A DNA stretch of 64,000 nt from Spirodela intermedia (Eukaryota; Streptophyta; Magnoliopsida; Alismatales; Araceae). The position numbers and the translations under genes are program-made. The notes below the pieces were generated by a model. The model saw only the letters and a list, made by a program, of their open reading frames with translations, did no database searches and was not told where the DNA came from. The stretch is taken from the NCBI GenBank assembly GCA_902729315.2, contig LR746268.1:2411501-2475500 (forward strand), written 5' to 3'. Of the stretch, positions 34,204-47,800 are shown in pieces. Position 1 is the stretch's first letter. Every line of letters starts with the position of its first letter.

Positions 34204-35941
34204 TGACGTGACTTAGTCGTTGTATAGTAAATCACACAAATTTAAAATTTATAAAACTAGAAAATATCAATTTTTAAATATTTAGAAGTATTTCTGAAAA
34301 ACTATATCAATTATAATTCAATAAAACTTTCAAAAATAGTGATAATTTTTTAGATCAATCATAGAGATATAATATAATATTTAGTAATTTTTTAGAATTT
34401 TCTTCAAAGAATATAATTTTTTATAAATCTTATATTAAGAAATAAAAATAAAATATATTTAAAATTCACACAAAAAAAATGAGGGTGCAGATGTCAAGAT
34501 GATGTCAGCACCTGACAAACACGAATCAAACGAAAATAAAGTTGTCTGACAATTATTATGTAAGTGATTATAGACGATTTAATTGATCAAATTAAGATCT
34601 GTAAAAGTCAGAAGAATCATAATTGAATGAAGTATAATTTGGTAAACTTAAATCATATAAATTATCACTAAATGAAGTAGAAATTAAGTTGAAAGTAGAA
34701 AACTAGAGTTCCGATGTCATGACGGTGATGTGTCAGTGATGTATTGAAATCTTGAGCATTCAGGAGGATCATCGTACAGCGTCCACAGTCTCGAAGGCTC
34801 TCCTTGGACAAGGACAATGTGAGCAATCTCTAGATCTCTTTCTGAAGTTTAGAGATCAATGAAATGGGTCATCGAATTGTCTCCAATAGCTGTCATCCAA
34901 TGGAATAGAAAAATATCGACTTTGCGGTTCTCCAACAGATGTCACCCAACAAAGAGGAGTTGGATGGAGGTGGGGCATGTGTCAAGAATCTTCATCCTCA
35001 AGTTTGTGTAATAAGAAGAGGCTCTTCATTACATCCGGCATGCTCTTAGGAGGTGGCGACTCATCTCCTAGTAGATCGTCTTCTTCCCGACGATGGCTTG
35101 TTCATCCATCAATCAAAGATGATTTACTCGATAAATTCGTGATCCTTTTATCGCAAATCATTCAACAATTTTAGTAACAATACTTTGCGAATCGCATTGA
35201 CTAGAATTTCGCTGATGATCTAGCAATTTTGGTGGCTTAATCCTTCACCGATGATCTGCATAAAGTTGTGATAATCAGATAAAAATACAAGTTTTGGCTC
35301 TAGAAAGATTCAAATTTGTGCCGATTGCTTGCTTGCATAAGAGAGATTGAAATAAGTACTATAATGTCCTTATCAAGTGATGTCATCATAGTATATTTTT
35401 ATTATAATTAAGGAGTAGTTTAGGTATTAAAATCTTTGAAGCCTTTTTGGGAAAGGTGTGATGCGAGTTTAGTCTCACATCGCTTATGCGCCAAAGTTTT
35501 GGATGAATATATAGTAATATTATATTTACAAGCAATGAGTCCATTTCTCCTACGTGTACAACCACTCCTTGTCCTACAGTTGACTGTCCATTAGTGATGT
35601 GGAAGGAGAGTGGCGCACACGTGCCCCCATCGATCCTAACCATTCGAGTCTCTACTGGTGGTTCCCCTTGATTACACTTTTGACTTGCTTGCGAGCTCGG
35701 CTAACTAGTGGGTCCTTCTCTTTTGTTATATTTTTTTATTTTTTTTCTTTATTTATCTCAAAAATAAGATTATAAAAATCATATAAATTCATAAAAAATC
35801 ACATAATTAGCCAAAAATTCACGTTAATCAACTAAAAACTACTTTTCACAATTTAACACAAATATAAGTCTATTTATCATGAGTTAAGACTAAAACTATA
35901 TTATTTATTAATTATTAACTCATAATAACAAAAACTTATCA
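34204..35941. mobile_element. Solo LTR, copy 2 of the 1.7-kb family
   Basis: Aligns end to end with 14053-15751. It begins TGACG and ends TATCA (TG...CA). Immediately outside are AGAGT (34199-34203) and AGAAT (35942-35946), a 5-bp target duplication with one transition. The TATA-like ATATATAG lies near 35505 at the position matching copy 1. There is no long open frame and no internal region. The two copies differ by many substitutions and small indels, so both insertions are old. Confidence 0.7.
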
Positions 35942-35946
35942 AGAAT

Positions 35947-38508
35947 GTAAAGAGCTTGAGTCATAATAGTTCTAAGGTATTCCTCAAGAAATGTCATTTT
36001 TATAATTATAAGTTTAGAGTCTAGTTTTGGCTTTAAAAATCTTTAGGTATCTCTAAAAATAGTAGTAAATATAGTGTAAGTCCTTTTCAGTTTCACCTAA
36101 AAATATAGTGAGGATAAACACTAGTCTAAGTGATGTTCTAGTGCTCTAATCATGATTGTGAGTTGGGAATTCACCACTTATAATCCAGTCATCAACATCA
36201 ATCAAGACTAACCCATATCTTCACCATATCCATCATTTCTTCCATTTTATCCTTTAACTAAATATTTAATTTTATTGTCATAATTTTAACAATATGCAAC
36301 TCTTTGTTCATGCATACATGTATTTGAGAGAACCCTAGACATAACCTCATTCTCTCTTTTTTGGTGTAGTAAAGGCTTTAATTAAGATCATCACATTTTT
36401 TTAGGTGGGTTGTGTATTTAGATGAATTTCTTAAGCACCCTTCTTCAAAAAGGTATCCTTCATCAACTTATATGTTTATTGGACAATGTGTATTGGGCAG
36501 GTTTTGGTCACCTCCTTTAGAATAAAATAGATGAATATGATGTGAATTCATCTCACTTATGATATCTCCAGGTGTTGTCACCAAAAACCTTCCCCGATCA
36601 ACAGAATGTCCTGCTACTAACACTTGAAAAAGTAGCTTTCAAGGTCTCATTGCTTCAATGAATCACTTGAGCCCTGATACATTTTCGGTGCCATGGAGCT
36701 AGACTAGTGAGATATTACACTTTCTTCAAAGGATGGATATCCTTATATTTACCTCTACCAATCAGCTTGAGATCTGGAGAAGATATGCCCATTCAAATTT
36801 TCTCCCACCATTTATCTTAAATTTAACTTTGATTTTCATGGGTTTTTTTCTCATTAGGTGCCCTAAGTCAAAATTTACCATTAGTTTGAATGATTCCTCC
36901 AAGTTGATTTTAATTCACATATATGTCATGATGACACAATTTGAAGGCCCAGTCCTCAAATTTTATGTTAATGAGGAAATGAAAAAGAAAGATTGACATT
37001 AGAGATGTAAATCCTTTTTGGATCTAAGTGGAAGACTAGGCATGTAGCCCCTATCTTTCTCCTCTCTCCCACTCTTTCTCTTATCTCCCCCTTCTCTACA
37101 CCTATGTACCATGATGCACACTTTCATGCCATTCATATAATTCTCAAACATGTTTGCATGTCTTCCCATACCAGCATGCCATCTCCATGAGGCCTCACCT
37201 TCCATGACTTATACCATATTTTTCTTGCCATAATCCTTTGTGTCCATTGAGAGTCCTCTACATGCCAATTCAATTATCAATTTGGACAAGTCATTGAACA
37301 ATACTATAAAGTGATCTTCAAGGAAATTATAAGATATTTTATATCATCGACTAAAAATTATTTCTTTCTTATGCAGTCAATGTGATATCTAATCTTATCA
37401 AGTCATCCTTGTTGGACAATAAAACTTTTCTCATTACTTCCTATCCCTCACTTTAAATGATTTTCCTCTACAATTATACTTCAACTAGATTAAACACATG
37501 TGAAACTTATTTAAATTTTCATATTATATTATTTGTTTTTTTAATGCCTCTTAAATATTTAGGAATCATTTTCAGCTAGTATCTATTTTTTTCGCTTAAT
37601 ACGAAAGAATAGTTTTTGGTCTAACCTCTTCTTTCTAGTCTCACTAAATGTATTCTAGTTCTACCTTTTGTGCTTTTGTAGTTTCATATAAATGCATTCA
37701 TAGCTGCATACATATAATCAATGATAAAGCAGAATCAATGGTGACAATCATTCACTAGATCTTTAGCTTACTGTACTCATTTATTTAGCACTATGGGTAT
37801 TTTCACTCAATTCTCAACTACCTATTATATGGTGGTTTCTAAATTTGTTGACCCAACCTTCAATCTCTACAACTTCTACTCAATAGTTACATTGTGTTTC
37901 TAAGGAAAAAAATTAATGCAACTTTCACACATAATTAGATGGTACCAATAATTAATGGAGGAGATAATATGTATTTTATATTTTCTCAACCAAATTGTCA
38001 ACATTTAATCTTCTTCCCTAATTTTGCATTCATTTGTATTCTCTTTTCAGCTTCCACTTTCATACCCTTAATACAATATTTGAATCCATATGCTAGCCAT
38101 TGTCATAATCTATTGTAGGATTGAGCTCTTGTTGAATTGCTCTAGCTATTTTTCAACTTCTTTGAGTTTCTTTTCCATAATATGATTAGATGAAGACCTA
38201 CTTTAGATATTGGTGTCATCATCTACATCCAATTGATGTTGACCCTTGTGTACTATTCTCAACAAAATTTGGTGACAGAAAAGATTACTCCCCATTGACA
38301 TAGTTTGTCAATAGATTGGTGTCAACCATGTAACTTTTCTATTGTCAACACAATGTGATGTTACTTAAGTGTTAAGGATAGAATTTGAGATTTATCTTCA
38401 CCAATTCAATGTCAAATATTTTTGGTGTCAACAATAGTCATTACTTTTTGCTCACTATAGATTTTACCAATTTTTGGCAATGGTTCAGGCCAATTATCAA
38501 CACTAACT
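35947..38508. other. AT-rich, retroelement-like DNA without an intact gene
   Basis: No intact coding sequence. The last part (from about 38385) reads as probable Copia integrase sequence. The rest may belong to the same decayed element, but I could not find boundaries or further domains that I trust. Confidence 0.4.
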
Positions 38509-40260
38509 ATCTTGGCTTTTCCCTAGATGAGAGTTTTTCTTGTAGTTCTTCTTATAATTACTTTAGAAATCGTTCCTCAAAGGAGTTTTGGGGAGATCTC
38601 ATTTGGCACCTTGTTATCGTACCTCGAGTCTCTTTCTTTATGTGGAAATTGATGTATTGCGGACTTTCTACGAATGATCGTATGTCCATCATAGGACATA
38701 ACATCTGTTCTTTCGAGCGGAAAGTAGGCCGGGCCCTACGGGTGGGCATCTCCCACAACGCAAGCAACAATGTTCACCACCACCCGAAAAGTAAAAGATT
38801 CGAGAGTCAAGGCGGAAAAAACATGCATAGATAGTGGTCTAATGACAAAAATTTTGCCTCCAAGAAAAGAGGAGATATTTATGAAGAATATTGATGATGA
38901 AATCCGAAATAGGTGACAAAACAAGAGATAAATTGGATGATTATGAAAGATTCATCTAGGTGTCATTGTTGTCCCATCACTCTAAGTAGTGAAACTGTGG
39001 GCCACTTATTTTTTCATAATGTTGTTGCTACAGAATGTTGGAATCAACTCTTACTAAATTAGTCCCCAACATTTCATCATTTTCCATCTCTTACACCCCT
39101 ACAGATTTTTAGGAGAGTCTTTGATTCGCCACAAAGCTCTAAAGGTAGCCCCTACCTACGTATTTCCATAGCATACATGTTATGGGAGATATGGAAGGGG
39201 CGAAATCTCTCTTGTTTTACAAGTCAGTAGATGCAAGCACTAGAGATCATGAGACATGTCACACAATGACTACGAAGTACCCATCCTTTGGTGTCACCTT
39301 CAGTGACATGCTTGGCCTCAATCTGTGAGGCCCTTAGGACTTGAGGAGTCCAAGCCACGCCTACATGCATAGAGATCTCCACTCGGGTCGTCCGATGGAG
39401 ACTACCGTCAATTAGACGCCTGAAGTTAAATTTTGACGGAGCAGCTCGAGGGAACCCTAGACCTGCAAGAGGAGGAGGCATCCTACGAGATCATACAGGG
39501 AGTATTTTCTTTACCTTATCTTATTATTATAATATTCAAACTAACACTGCAGTAAAGGCTATGGCTATACTTGACAGTTTGCTCCTCTATGAGGAACGCA
39601 ATCTCCATAATATCATCGTAGAATCTGACTCACGAATACTTGTTCAGATGCTATGTGTAGGTTCTTGTTCCCATTGGCAGCTTCAGAGTACTTAGACTAA
39701 CATCATGCGTTGTAGAGCGAGGATCAACGCCATTACACACCAGTTACGTGAAGGGAACTAGATAGCAGACGCGCTCACTACACATACAATATGCACCCGT
39801 TTGTGCTCTGTATTCTTCTCTTGGCAAAAGATGCCAGCCGAAGCTCGAGGTCGACATCGCTTGGAGCAAATTGGCATGCCAACACTTCGTATACGGCGAA
39901 CGAGGATACATGTCACCCCTTGAGAGTGGCGGATCACCTGGCCCAACCCCTAGCCAGCACACGACCTAGCGTACGCAGCACCGCAGCCACAAAGCTATCC
40001 TCGCACTATAGATGGAAGAATTTCGCAATAGTCTCAACCGAGATGATCAACCTTGGTCACATCTACCGCATCATCTTTCATTTACCACTTTCCAAAGAGA
40101 GCTATCTCTTGTCTCCCCTACATCTCATGTATGAGGCTCGGGGATAAACGTTTCTCAACATCAATATAATCAAACCTTAACAAAAAAAAAAACCATCTTG
40201 GCTTTTCTTATAAGATTAAAATATGTGCTAACTATGAAGGTTGACCCAAATATTTAAATT
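38385..40260 (+). pseudogene. Probable Copia integrase remnant interrupted by a LINE
   Basis: If the LINE and one target copy are removed, the plus-strand frame reads GVNNSHYFLLTIDFTNF followed, past the junction, by FSYKIKICANYEG. This resembles the Copia integrase core (GGxxYFLxFIDDFTR ... GYKIKTLRTDNGGEY). Stops and shifts follow on both sides, so it is dead. The match is short and rests on pattern recognition; a translated search of the rejoined sequence would confirm or refute it. Confidence 0.35.
38522..40193 (+). mobile_element. 5'-truncated LINE with poly-A tail and 13-bp target duplication
   Basis: The insert ends in an A-run (40181-40191) and is bounded by identical 13-bp direct repeats ATCTTGGCTTTTC at 38509-38521 and 40194-40206, the signature of target-primed reverse transcription. 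Broken frames encode the C-terminal part of a plant L1-type ORF2: a zf-RVT domain (VSFFMWKLMYCGLSTNDRM near 38625, then CHCC...ETVGHLFF near 38960-39020) and an RNase H domain (KLNFDGAARGNPRPARGGG near 39425, ESDSRILVQM near 39625). Endonuclease and most of the reverse transcriptase are missing. Stop codons and shifts show it is inactive. Confidence 0.82.
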
Positions 40261-42020
40261 GAAGTAGACACTATCGTTAAGGAGTAATCTTAATTAGTAG
40301 GAATAGTGCACTATTTTGCCCTATAAAAATATAGTTTATATATTCAAGAATATGGTTTCAATTACAAACCCAACCTACTCTTATTATTGATAAAATCATG
40401 ACCAAGGAATTTAAAAGATACCCAAGGGTTGCCTTCTACTCTAGCAAATGTATTACCTCTTTTATGATAGATGTTAAACTAAAGTATTTTCAATATATCT
40501 TACATATTTTATTGATATTTTTAGCAAAAGTAAAAATCTTCAATTTTTTTGACAAAATGAAGAATTGGAAGTCAAAAAGGGTATCAAACATGATTTCAAT
40601 AGAATACCTTTTTTATAATTTACAATTTGACTCCCAATGAATAAGAGATCCTTAAGCACTAAGATTACCAACAAAGCTCAAGTCAAAAACCATTCTTCAT
40701 TATACTTGACAATAACAATACTCCTGAAAATGATGTGTGCACCTTATAGTCCTTTACCAATGGAAAGGGAAGCAACTATTATCCTCAAGTGTGTTCCAAA
40801 TCTGATTTCCTAGATTTAATTCTTTCCATGTAATGTATTAAATAAACATTTCTAAAACATTTTTCTTTATTTTTGTTAATCATTTAGTGAACAAGAAAAG
40901 AAGATCATACTGTTGGGCATTAAATGATTCAAAGAAATAACTCATAGTATTATTATAAAAAATAATGAAAGAATCATGATTTGACCTTTCATCATTTTGA
41001 CTAATTATTTATTTTATTTGAAATTTATTTAATTTATTTTAGATTATTTTAGGTTGAATGAATTCTCTATAAATTTTTATGCGTGGAGAAAGTTTTTCTT
41101 CACAATCAAGATTTGGTTTCTTAGTCCCTTCATGCATCATCAATGAGAAATAAATATTTCTCAAAGGAACAAACATAATTGATGTAAACTGAATCATTAA
41201 TTTTTAAAGTTTTATCATTCAAATAAAATTTACATTTATTTATTCTAAGGATGTCATTTTTAATCTTATGTAAAATTTGAGAAAAAAAATTGATGATGTT
41301 AATTACACGATAGGTCATTTTGAATTATGTTGAACCAAAAACTTATGTCACATTCCTAAAAGTTGTCTTTTCTATGGCTAGATGCCCATGATAGGAAGAG
41401 GTCAAGCATGTTAGTGCATATCTTGAAAATAATAGAGAAAACTTGTTCTCAAACAAAATTTGGAAATCTTCCCTATTCAAGATTTTTTTTGCAGATAGAA
41501 AAAAAATCTTACTCAAAATGATTTTCTTGGCATGACTTGATTGTAAATGGATAAATTTTTCCACTATTTTCGAAAATGGTACAATGTTGATATAATTAAA
41601 ACATTGTATGCTAAAGTTAGTATCAATGATATTGGGGGCATATTAAATTGTTTTTTTTGCTACTTTAAGAGTATAGAGACAAATACAATGATTTCAATCA
41701 GTAGCATGCACGGATGGCTAAACCATAACACCATCTCTCTCTCTCTCTCTCTCCGCCCTCTCATTGTCACCATCAATGTCACACCCTCAATCTCACTCAT
41801 CAACATGATATGCTTGTTAATGGGGGGGGATATAAGATGTTCTTATCTGCAGTTTTTTATTATGTAGAGATAACTTTCCAAGACGCTCTTGGACCGGTTG
41901 TTCTAAGAATAAAATTTATAAAAAATAATATTTTCTGACTTTTCAACGCAGGTAATTTCTGTGTTCAAAGCGGCGGTCAAATGATTCATTCCCTGTGGAA
42001 AAGGTACGCATCGATGGCAC
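40207..42020. other. AT-rich DNA, no intact gene
   Basis: Very AT-rich with many short open stretches. The first part may continue the Copia remnant. A short CT microsatellite lies at about 41733-41751. Nothing else could be supported. Confidence 0.45.
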
Positions 42021-42071
42021 GTGAAGGAGAAGAAGGTGGCCTCGGTGGTCTTCTTAGTTTATTCAAAAGCG

Positions 42072-42689
42072 ATGGCCTTTTGCCCACCCTCTTCACCTAA
42101 TTCTCCTCTCCTTCTCGACCACCACCACCACCATCCCCACTGCCACCTCCGCTTCCACCAGCACCAACGCGGCAGCAGCTCCCCTTTTGCTCAGAAAAGG
42201 GGGGCGTCCACAGCGGGCACCACCCTTTTGAGCCCCACGCGTGCCTCGAGGCCGCCACTGTACCCGCGTCATCCCTGCGGCTCAGCGCGCACCACGCCAG
42301 GATCTCTCCTCGGCCTGCGTCATTCCCAGAGTCAGACTTCCCCCTCTTGTGCTCCGTGCGGAGGGCATTCGGGGATGGGTAGCCCGATCATGGACGTTTC
42401 GTCGAGCATCTCCCGAGCGTCGTTGTTTCTTCTCAGATGCTCGGAAGAACGGCTTTTGTTGGCTGGCTCTGGGAGTGGGAATTCTTCAAGATGCGGCCTG
42501 ATCATGGATGGATATCATATTCATCGGGGCGGCAATAATGTTTCGGGCATCACACAGGGGGGAGAGCCGTGGAGAGAGAGAAAAAAGGGTAATCGCCGAC
42601 TCCCCTGGAAGCTCGTTGGTGGTAAAGCTTGGGGCCGGCGCTGGGTGGAAAAGCTTCGCGGCGCTCGGCCTGTGTCTCCCTCCCTGTAG
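42072..42689 (+). CDS. Unassigned open frame in a GC-rich island
   Basis: From the ATG at 42072 a frame of 205 codons runs through a GC-rich island. The product starts MAFCPPSSPNSPLLL, has a run of five histidines and is rich in Ser, Pro, Gly and Arg. I recognise no domain, and neighbouring frames on both strands are also open for long stretches, as GC-rich DNA allows by chance. It could be the first exon of an unrecognised gene, a promoter-associated island or a pseudogene. Confidence 0.2.
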   Translation: MAFCPPSSPNSPLLLDHHHHHPHCHLRFHQHQRGSSSPFAQKRGASTAGTTLLSPTRASRPPLYPRHPCGSARTTPGSLLGLRHSQSQTSPSCAPCGGHSGMGSPIMDVSSSISRASLFLLRCSEERLLLAGSGSGNSSRCGLIMDGYHIHRGGNNVSGITQGGEPWRERKKGNRRLPWKLVGGKAWGRRWVEKLRGARPVSPSL

Positions 42690-44806
42690 TCTCCTGTGAT
42701 CTCCACTCGGGATACAAGGGGCTGTAGAGAGTGACTCCACGAGGATTGGCTAAAATAAGCGCAGAAGTCTTCCTTTCCAAGTACACCGTCTGCTTTTGGA
42801 TTATCAGGGAATCCGCCCGTCATGCTCGTGGTGATCGCCGACTGGCCAGCCAGATGAGAACTCCTCCACCGGCTTCCCATATATAAAATTGCCCCCATCC
42901 CCCCCCCCCCCCCGCCCCCCTCTCTTTCTTGCTCTCTTTCCGAGTCACTGCCCTGTTTCATTGGATGCGCTCTACAGATTTTTCGACCTCACAATCATGC
43001 AAATTTGTGGTATCCTGCAAAGATCATGAGAAAAAAACTTGACTTTCTTCTTGTTCAGTCGCTATCTAGCCTAAAATCATCATCTTTTTCTGCATATTCT
43101 TGAAATCTCTGTCATCGTCTCAACTGGCACTGGAGATCATCATGGCTAGTTGAGCAAATGAAGAGGAGAGCTTTGAGCCCGTGTGATGTTCATGGGTTAT
43201 TCATGATCAAAGGCATCCTCGTTCAGGAATAAAGAAAAAACGGTGGTATCCCTTGAATCCGTCTTTTTCAAAAGGCAGGAGCTCCAATGTGCAACGCCTA
43301 TGCAGCTTCAGAATAAATAAACTCCGGCCACGTGGACATGTAGAAAAGGAACAATGCAGTGGGCCTGCCCTGCCCCTTGACTTCCATGAAGGGCCTGCTT
43401 CCCTTGGTCTCTCTGTAGATAACCACAAATCATTAAAGACAGATTAGCAAGGGATAAGGAGAAAAAGACCCAATCAGGGTAAGCATCGAATCCCATGGAT
43501 TCATTCTTAACTTATAAAAGAAGTTGCACATGATGGCAATGGAGTTGCCCCAGATGGGAATGTAAATTATTTATGTTGAAGGAGATAAAAATAGGGCAAG
43601 CAATGTGTTTGGGCTTCTTTATTCTATCAATATAGTTTACGAAAATAATGGTGGGATAGAGAATTATCTGATGAAGGTGGCCTTAAATTCGTCATGGGTA
43701 GTAAACAGAGTAATTTTGTCGAATATTCAGAGCATTTATTTCCTCGTAAGATGACAGGAGTGGGCATCCTGACCAGTGATTTGATGTGATTCTGGCGCGC
43801 AAGAGACATGTCGGTCCACATAAGAAATCACCGAGTTGTATCATGTGCTGGAGGGATTTCTTTCTTCTTTGGGAGCCCAGCTTTCGAGATTCTGAACATT
43901 TCCTGCCCGAAAACAGGGACACAAGGACATGGAAACATCCTCTTTGCATGCTGCCATTCTGTGGAAACTTCAATGCAGAAAGCTGATGAGATTCAGTATT
44001 TTCCTGTCAGAAGCTGGGCTATGCATTCACATTTAAATATATTAAGGACTTTCACAGACCAAGCTACATAGACTGAAATGTCAAGCTTTTTTGGGCAATC
44101 CGTTCACTGAGGAGCAGAATGAAGACTTCCATGTTTCGCTCTTTCCCAATTTACCATACTCCAGTGAATACTATATTCCAGTCAAATCTCATTGTATAAG
44201 TTGTTTTGGGCAGATAATTGCTATCATAGACGAAAATACTGGAAAATCTTGTCAAAGTAACCTATAAATTAGGTCTATTTATTGGATTATTTTCTGTAGG
44301 CCATTTAATGTAGTATGGGAACCATGAAATTTGGTTTTATGTTTATGTTCATCCATCATTAAAGTCCTAGAAGGAATCCCGACCTTGCTAATTAAACAGA
44401 GAATACCATGTCATTTCAAGTTCTCTCAGTAGATCCCCATTTATATTCCCAAAGTTTATGAGTAACGCCAGATTAAACACAGATAAAAGATGTGTAGAAG
44501 TTAAATCGTACCAAAATTTCGTGACACCACCCGATGATTTAAAAATCTATATGATTTTATATTACCGTATTGCTCGACCACAGTTTTGTGGAAAGAGTGA
44601 AGGGGTCAATGAGCTATTAGAGAAGGCTAACTAGCAAATGACAATATTTTTAGAAGATACTGAAGACGTCCCCTTTAGTGGCGACACATTCTCTCCCACA
44701 ACTTATTAGAGCAGGTCCTTGTCCTTCATCCCCATTTGTTTCAGACTGGACCTTTTCCTCTCTCCACCACCGACCCTCCCCATCACTTCTGGACCCTGGT
44801 GAAATC
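42690..44806. other. Intergenic region and probable 5' flank of the response regulator gene
   Basis: Contains a TATA-like CATATATAAAATT near 42876, a run of 15 C (42899-42913) followed by a CT-rich patch, then mixed sequence up to the response regulator ATG. The pyrimidine-rich DNA from about 44690 to 44800 looks like its 5' leader. No gene is seen. Confidence 0.4.
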
Positions 44807-47800
44807 ATGGAAAACTCCAGTTCGAGAGATGAATCTTTTCCCGCTGGCCTGCGTGTTCTTGTGGTTGATGATGACCCCACCTGGCTCAAAATTCTCGAGA
44901 AGATGCTTCGCAAATGCTCCTATGAAGGTGTGTATGCTCTGGTCAAGCATGTTTCATGTGTCTTCCGCTTGGTAAACCTTGGTTTTTTTTTATTATTTTG
45001 ATAACATCTGCACAATAATGTTCGGTAGGCCTCAAGAGAACCTGTTCCCCATATATATCAACAGAGATCTCTGCAGATAACTATTTCTCGCTCCACTTGT
45101 GTTTTTTTGTTAACCCAAAGCTGTTTCAATATTGCTAATGGCGCCCTTCCCTCAAATGCCTTCACTAGAGTGCTTTGAATCAACGGAGCTTGGCTTCACG
45201 ATCAAAAGGAAGCATTACTTTGTGCCTCTGACAATAGTAATGAAAAATCATTCGCATCCCCTAGGACATGGAGCCATCAAGTGCTTGTATAATCCAAAAT
45301 ATGAGAGAAAAATGAAGATGCTGATGAATTCTATCAGAAATTTCTCATTTCTTTGTACAGTTTGTAAATTATTAGTATACCGATAAGATATTCCTCAGAG
45401 AGTTGCCATGAGTATTATTTTTCTGGAAAAGCGAATGATTTATTCTTGAGTTTGTTCAGACTGTTAGGATTGATTTTCTTAGACTAAACTTTTAGGATTA
45501 TTAGGCTGCAGGGAGATATTTTTCTCTCCTTTGCGAATATGGTTGGAATAGTTTTCCATAGCTCATCAATTTTTTCATATTCTAGCGCAAATAATCAGTG
45601 GATCTCACTCTCACCTCTATTAATACCTTCACTATATCCCAGTTTGAAAACCCACGAACTTGTAAACACTGTATTTTTGACAGTGATAGACTTCACTTTA
45701 GGGAGAAAAAAAAAGACGTGTTAGTACTGATAAGAGTCACGTAGTCACCCAAAATTTCCATTCATCATATATGTTCTTTGTTATCAAGTTTCTCACGTGA
45801 CCATACTGTATTATAGATGTAATTATTCTCTCACCGTTTCAGTACCTTACCTTCTTGGAGAGAAATAATCATGCTCGACTCTTTTCGACAATATATGAAT
45901 AGATGTTCGTTAAACACTGCAAGCCCAGTGAAAGTCTACATGGTATTGATTGTTGGCCACGACGCCGTGAATTCTTTTTTGACTTCCTCAGAATAAATTC
46001 AGATCAAAGTTTTAGTAAAATACAACATTTTGTTATTGAAGAAAGTAATTACTAAACTTTTAGCTTCATCTTCTTAGTTAAACTAAGGCATCCACACAAT
46101 GATTATAACCTGATATTACTTGTTTTGGAACACTCAATCGGACCTGAAGATCTGATATCAACCACTGAAAGGGTATAGATGCAGAGGAGACTGATGAATG
46201 TGCAGGGTTTTCAGAGGCAATGACTGCTCACAAATGGAAGCCAAGTAGCCATGGTTGTGCTTGCCCATGAGTTGGGTGGGCGGATTCAGAGATGGGTGGG
46301 AAACTTCTAGTGCGGTTGGTAAGAAAGGACGTTTTGTGGGGAGAGTGTTACCCCTATATCAGTGATATGGTTCTTTCTGATTGTAAATTGGGATAAGACT
46401 ACGAGCCTGACAAATTCCAGAGTGAGTCAGGGCAGATTGGATGCTACTAGTTTTGTGTTTTGATCTCAATTGATAATCAAAGAATATAAATCATGATCTT
46501 GGGCTGCGAAAGTTCATGAGATGCTTCCTGACTATGACCTGATCCAACCTGTATTCTTAAACTTGTGTAAACTGGGTCTGAGATTCTCACAACCTCGCTA
46601 ATTCGCCATAAGAGCCTAGATAAGACCTGATTTTTTGATAATATCTTGGAAACATTCGTGAAACTCGAGGGGTCAAAAGATGAGAACATAGTCTAAAATG
46701 CCTAAAAATGCGGAGATAGTATCTTGCATGAGGCAGATACATGTTTTTCTAAAAGTGAGAGAATTGAATCATGTTGAGCCTTGAAAATAGATCATGTTGA
46801 AACATTAATAACATTCTGGATCATTAGGCATTAGCTTGGAGTTGTTGACCTCTGATGATCATTCTGGATCATGTAACCTTTGTCAAAACCACCAACTAGC
46901 ATGACACAAAAAATCTTGGCGCGAAGTTCAGATATAATTTAAAGGCTTTATTGGAAACTTGTGGGATTGTATCTGTGCCTCGATGATGAGCCTGAACATA
47001 AGTTTTGCCTATCAATCTAAGGCTGGGAAGATCAAACAAATAATCGAAAAGTTAAGAAAATTTATCTAATTTTTTTGGTTGAGTTTTTCTTTCCATAAGT
47101 TTCACGTCCTACGGCATCATCTCTTTTCTTTTAATACTTTTTGACCATGATAATTACTGCTGGTTCTCATTGTACAACATCAATCCATGACAGATATCTG
47201 AATCCGAGGAACAGTATACACATTGTCAGAAATCATTCCACATCATATTTCACCTGACTATGCCTCCCAATCGTTTTCCTCGGATCAAGAATGATTTTTC
47301 AGATATCTTTTGCTAACTTCTTTTACGTACTTTATGTTGGTCCTTCGACTAGTAATCTGAAACAAGACTTGGTCGATGAAAATGATATTATTTTGCTGAA
47401 CTTATTTTGGAAGCTGCCTTACTTGTGATTATTTTAAGCGTTATGGGTTCTCTTTTTTTGCAGTTACAACGTGCAGTTTAGCCAGAGTTGCCTTAGGCTT
47501 GCTCCGTGAGAGAAAAGACTGGTTTGATATCGTGATTAGTGATGTTAACATGCCTGATATGGATGGTTTCAAGCTTCTTGAACAAGTTGGACTTGAGATG
47601 GATTTACCTGTTATCAGTATGGGGTCTCTTTTCACATGTTATTGTTGTCTCAGGCGGCTCAGTGCTGTCTTCCTTGACAAGTCCTATTTCACTGATCGAC
47701 TCTTTGCCTTGGATATTTGCAGTGATGTCAGTGGATGGGGAAACAAGCAGAGTAATGAAAGGAGTTCAGCATGGAGCATGCGACTATCTTCTTAAGCCTG

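Noticed and set aside
36999-37205. Minus-strand SWRWHAGMG phrase resembling the Copia GAG-pre-integrase motif
   Set aside because: The match is very short and in the opposite orientation to the better integrase-like match nearby, so I do not call a second element.
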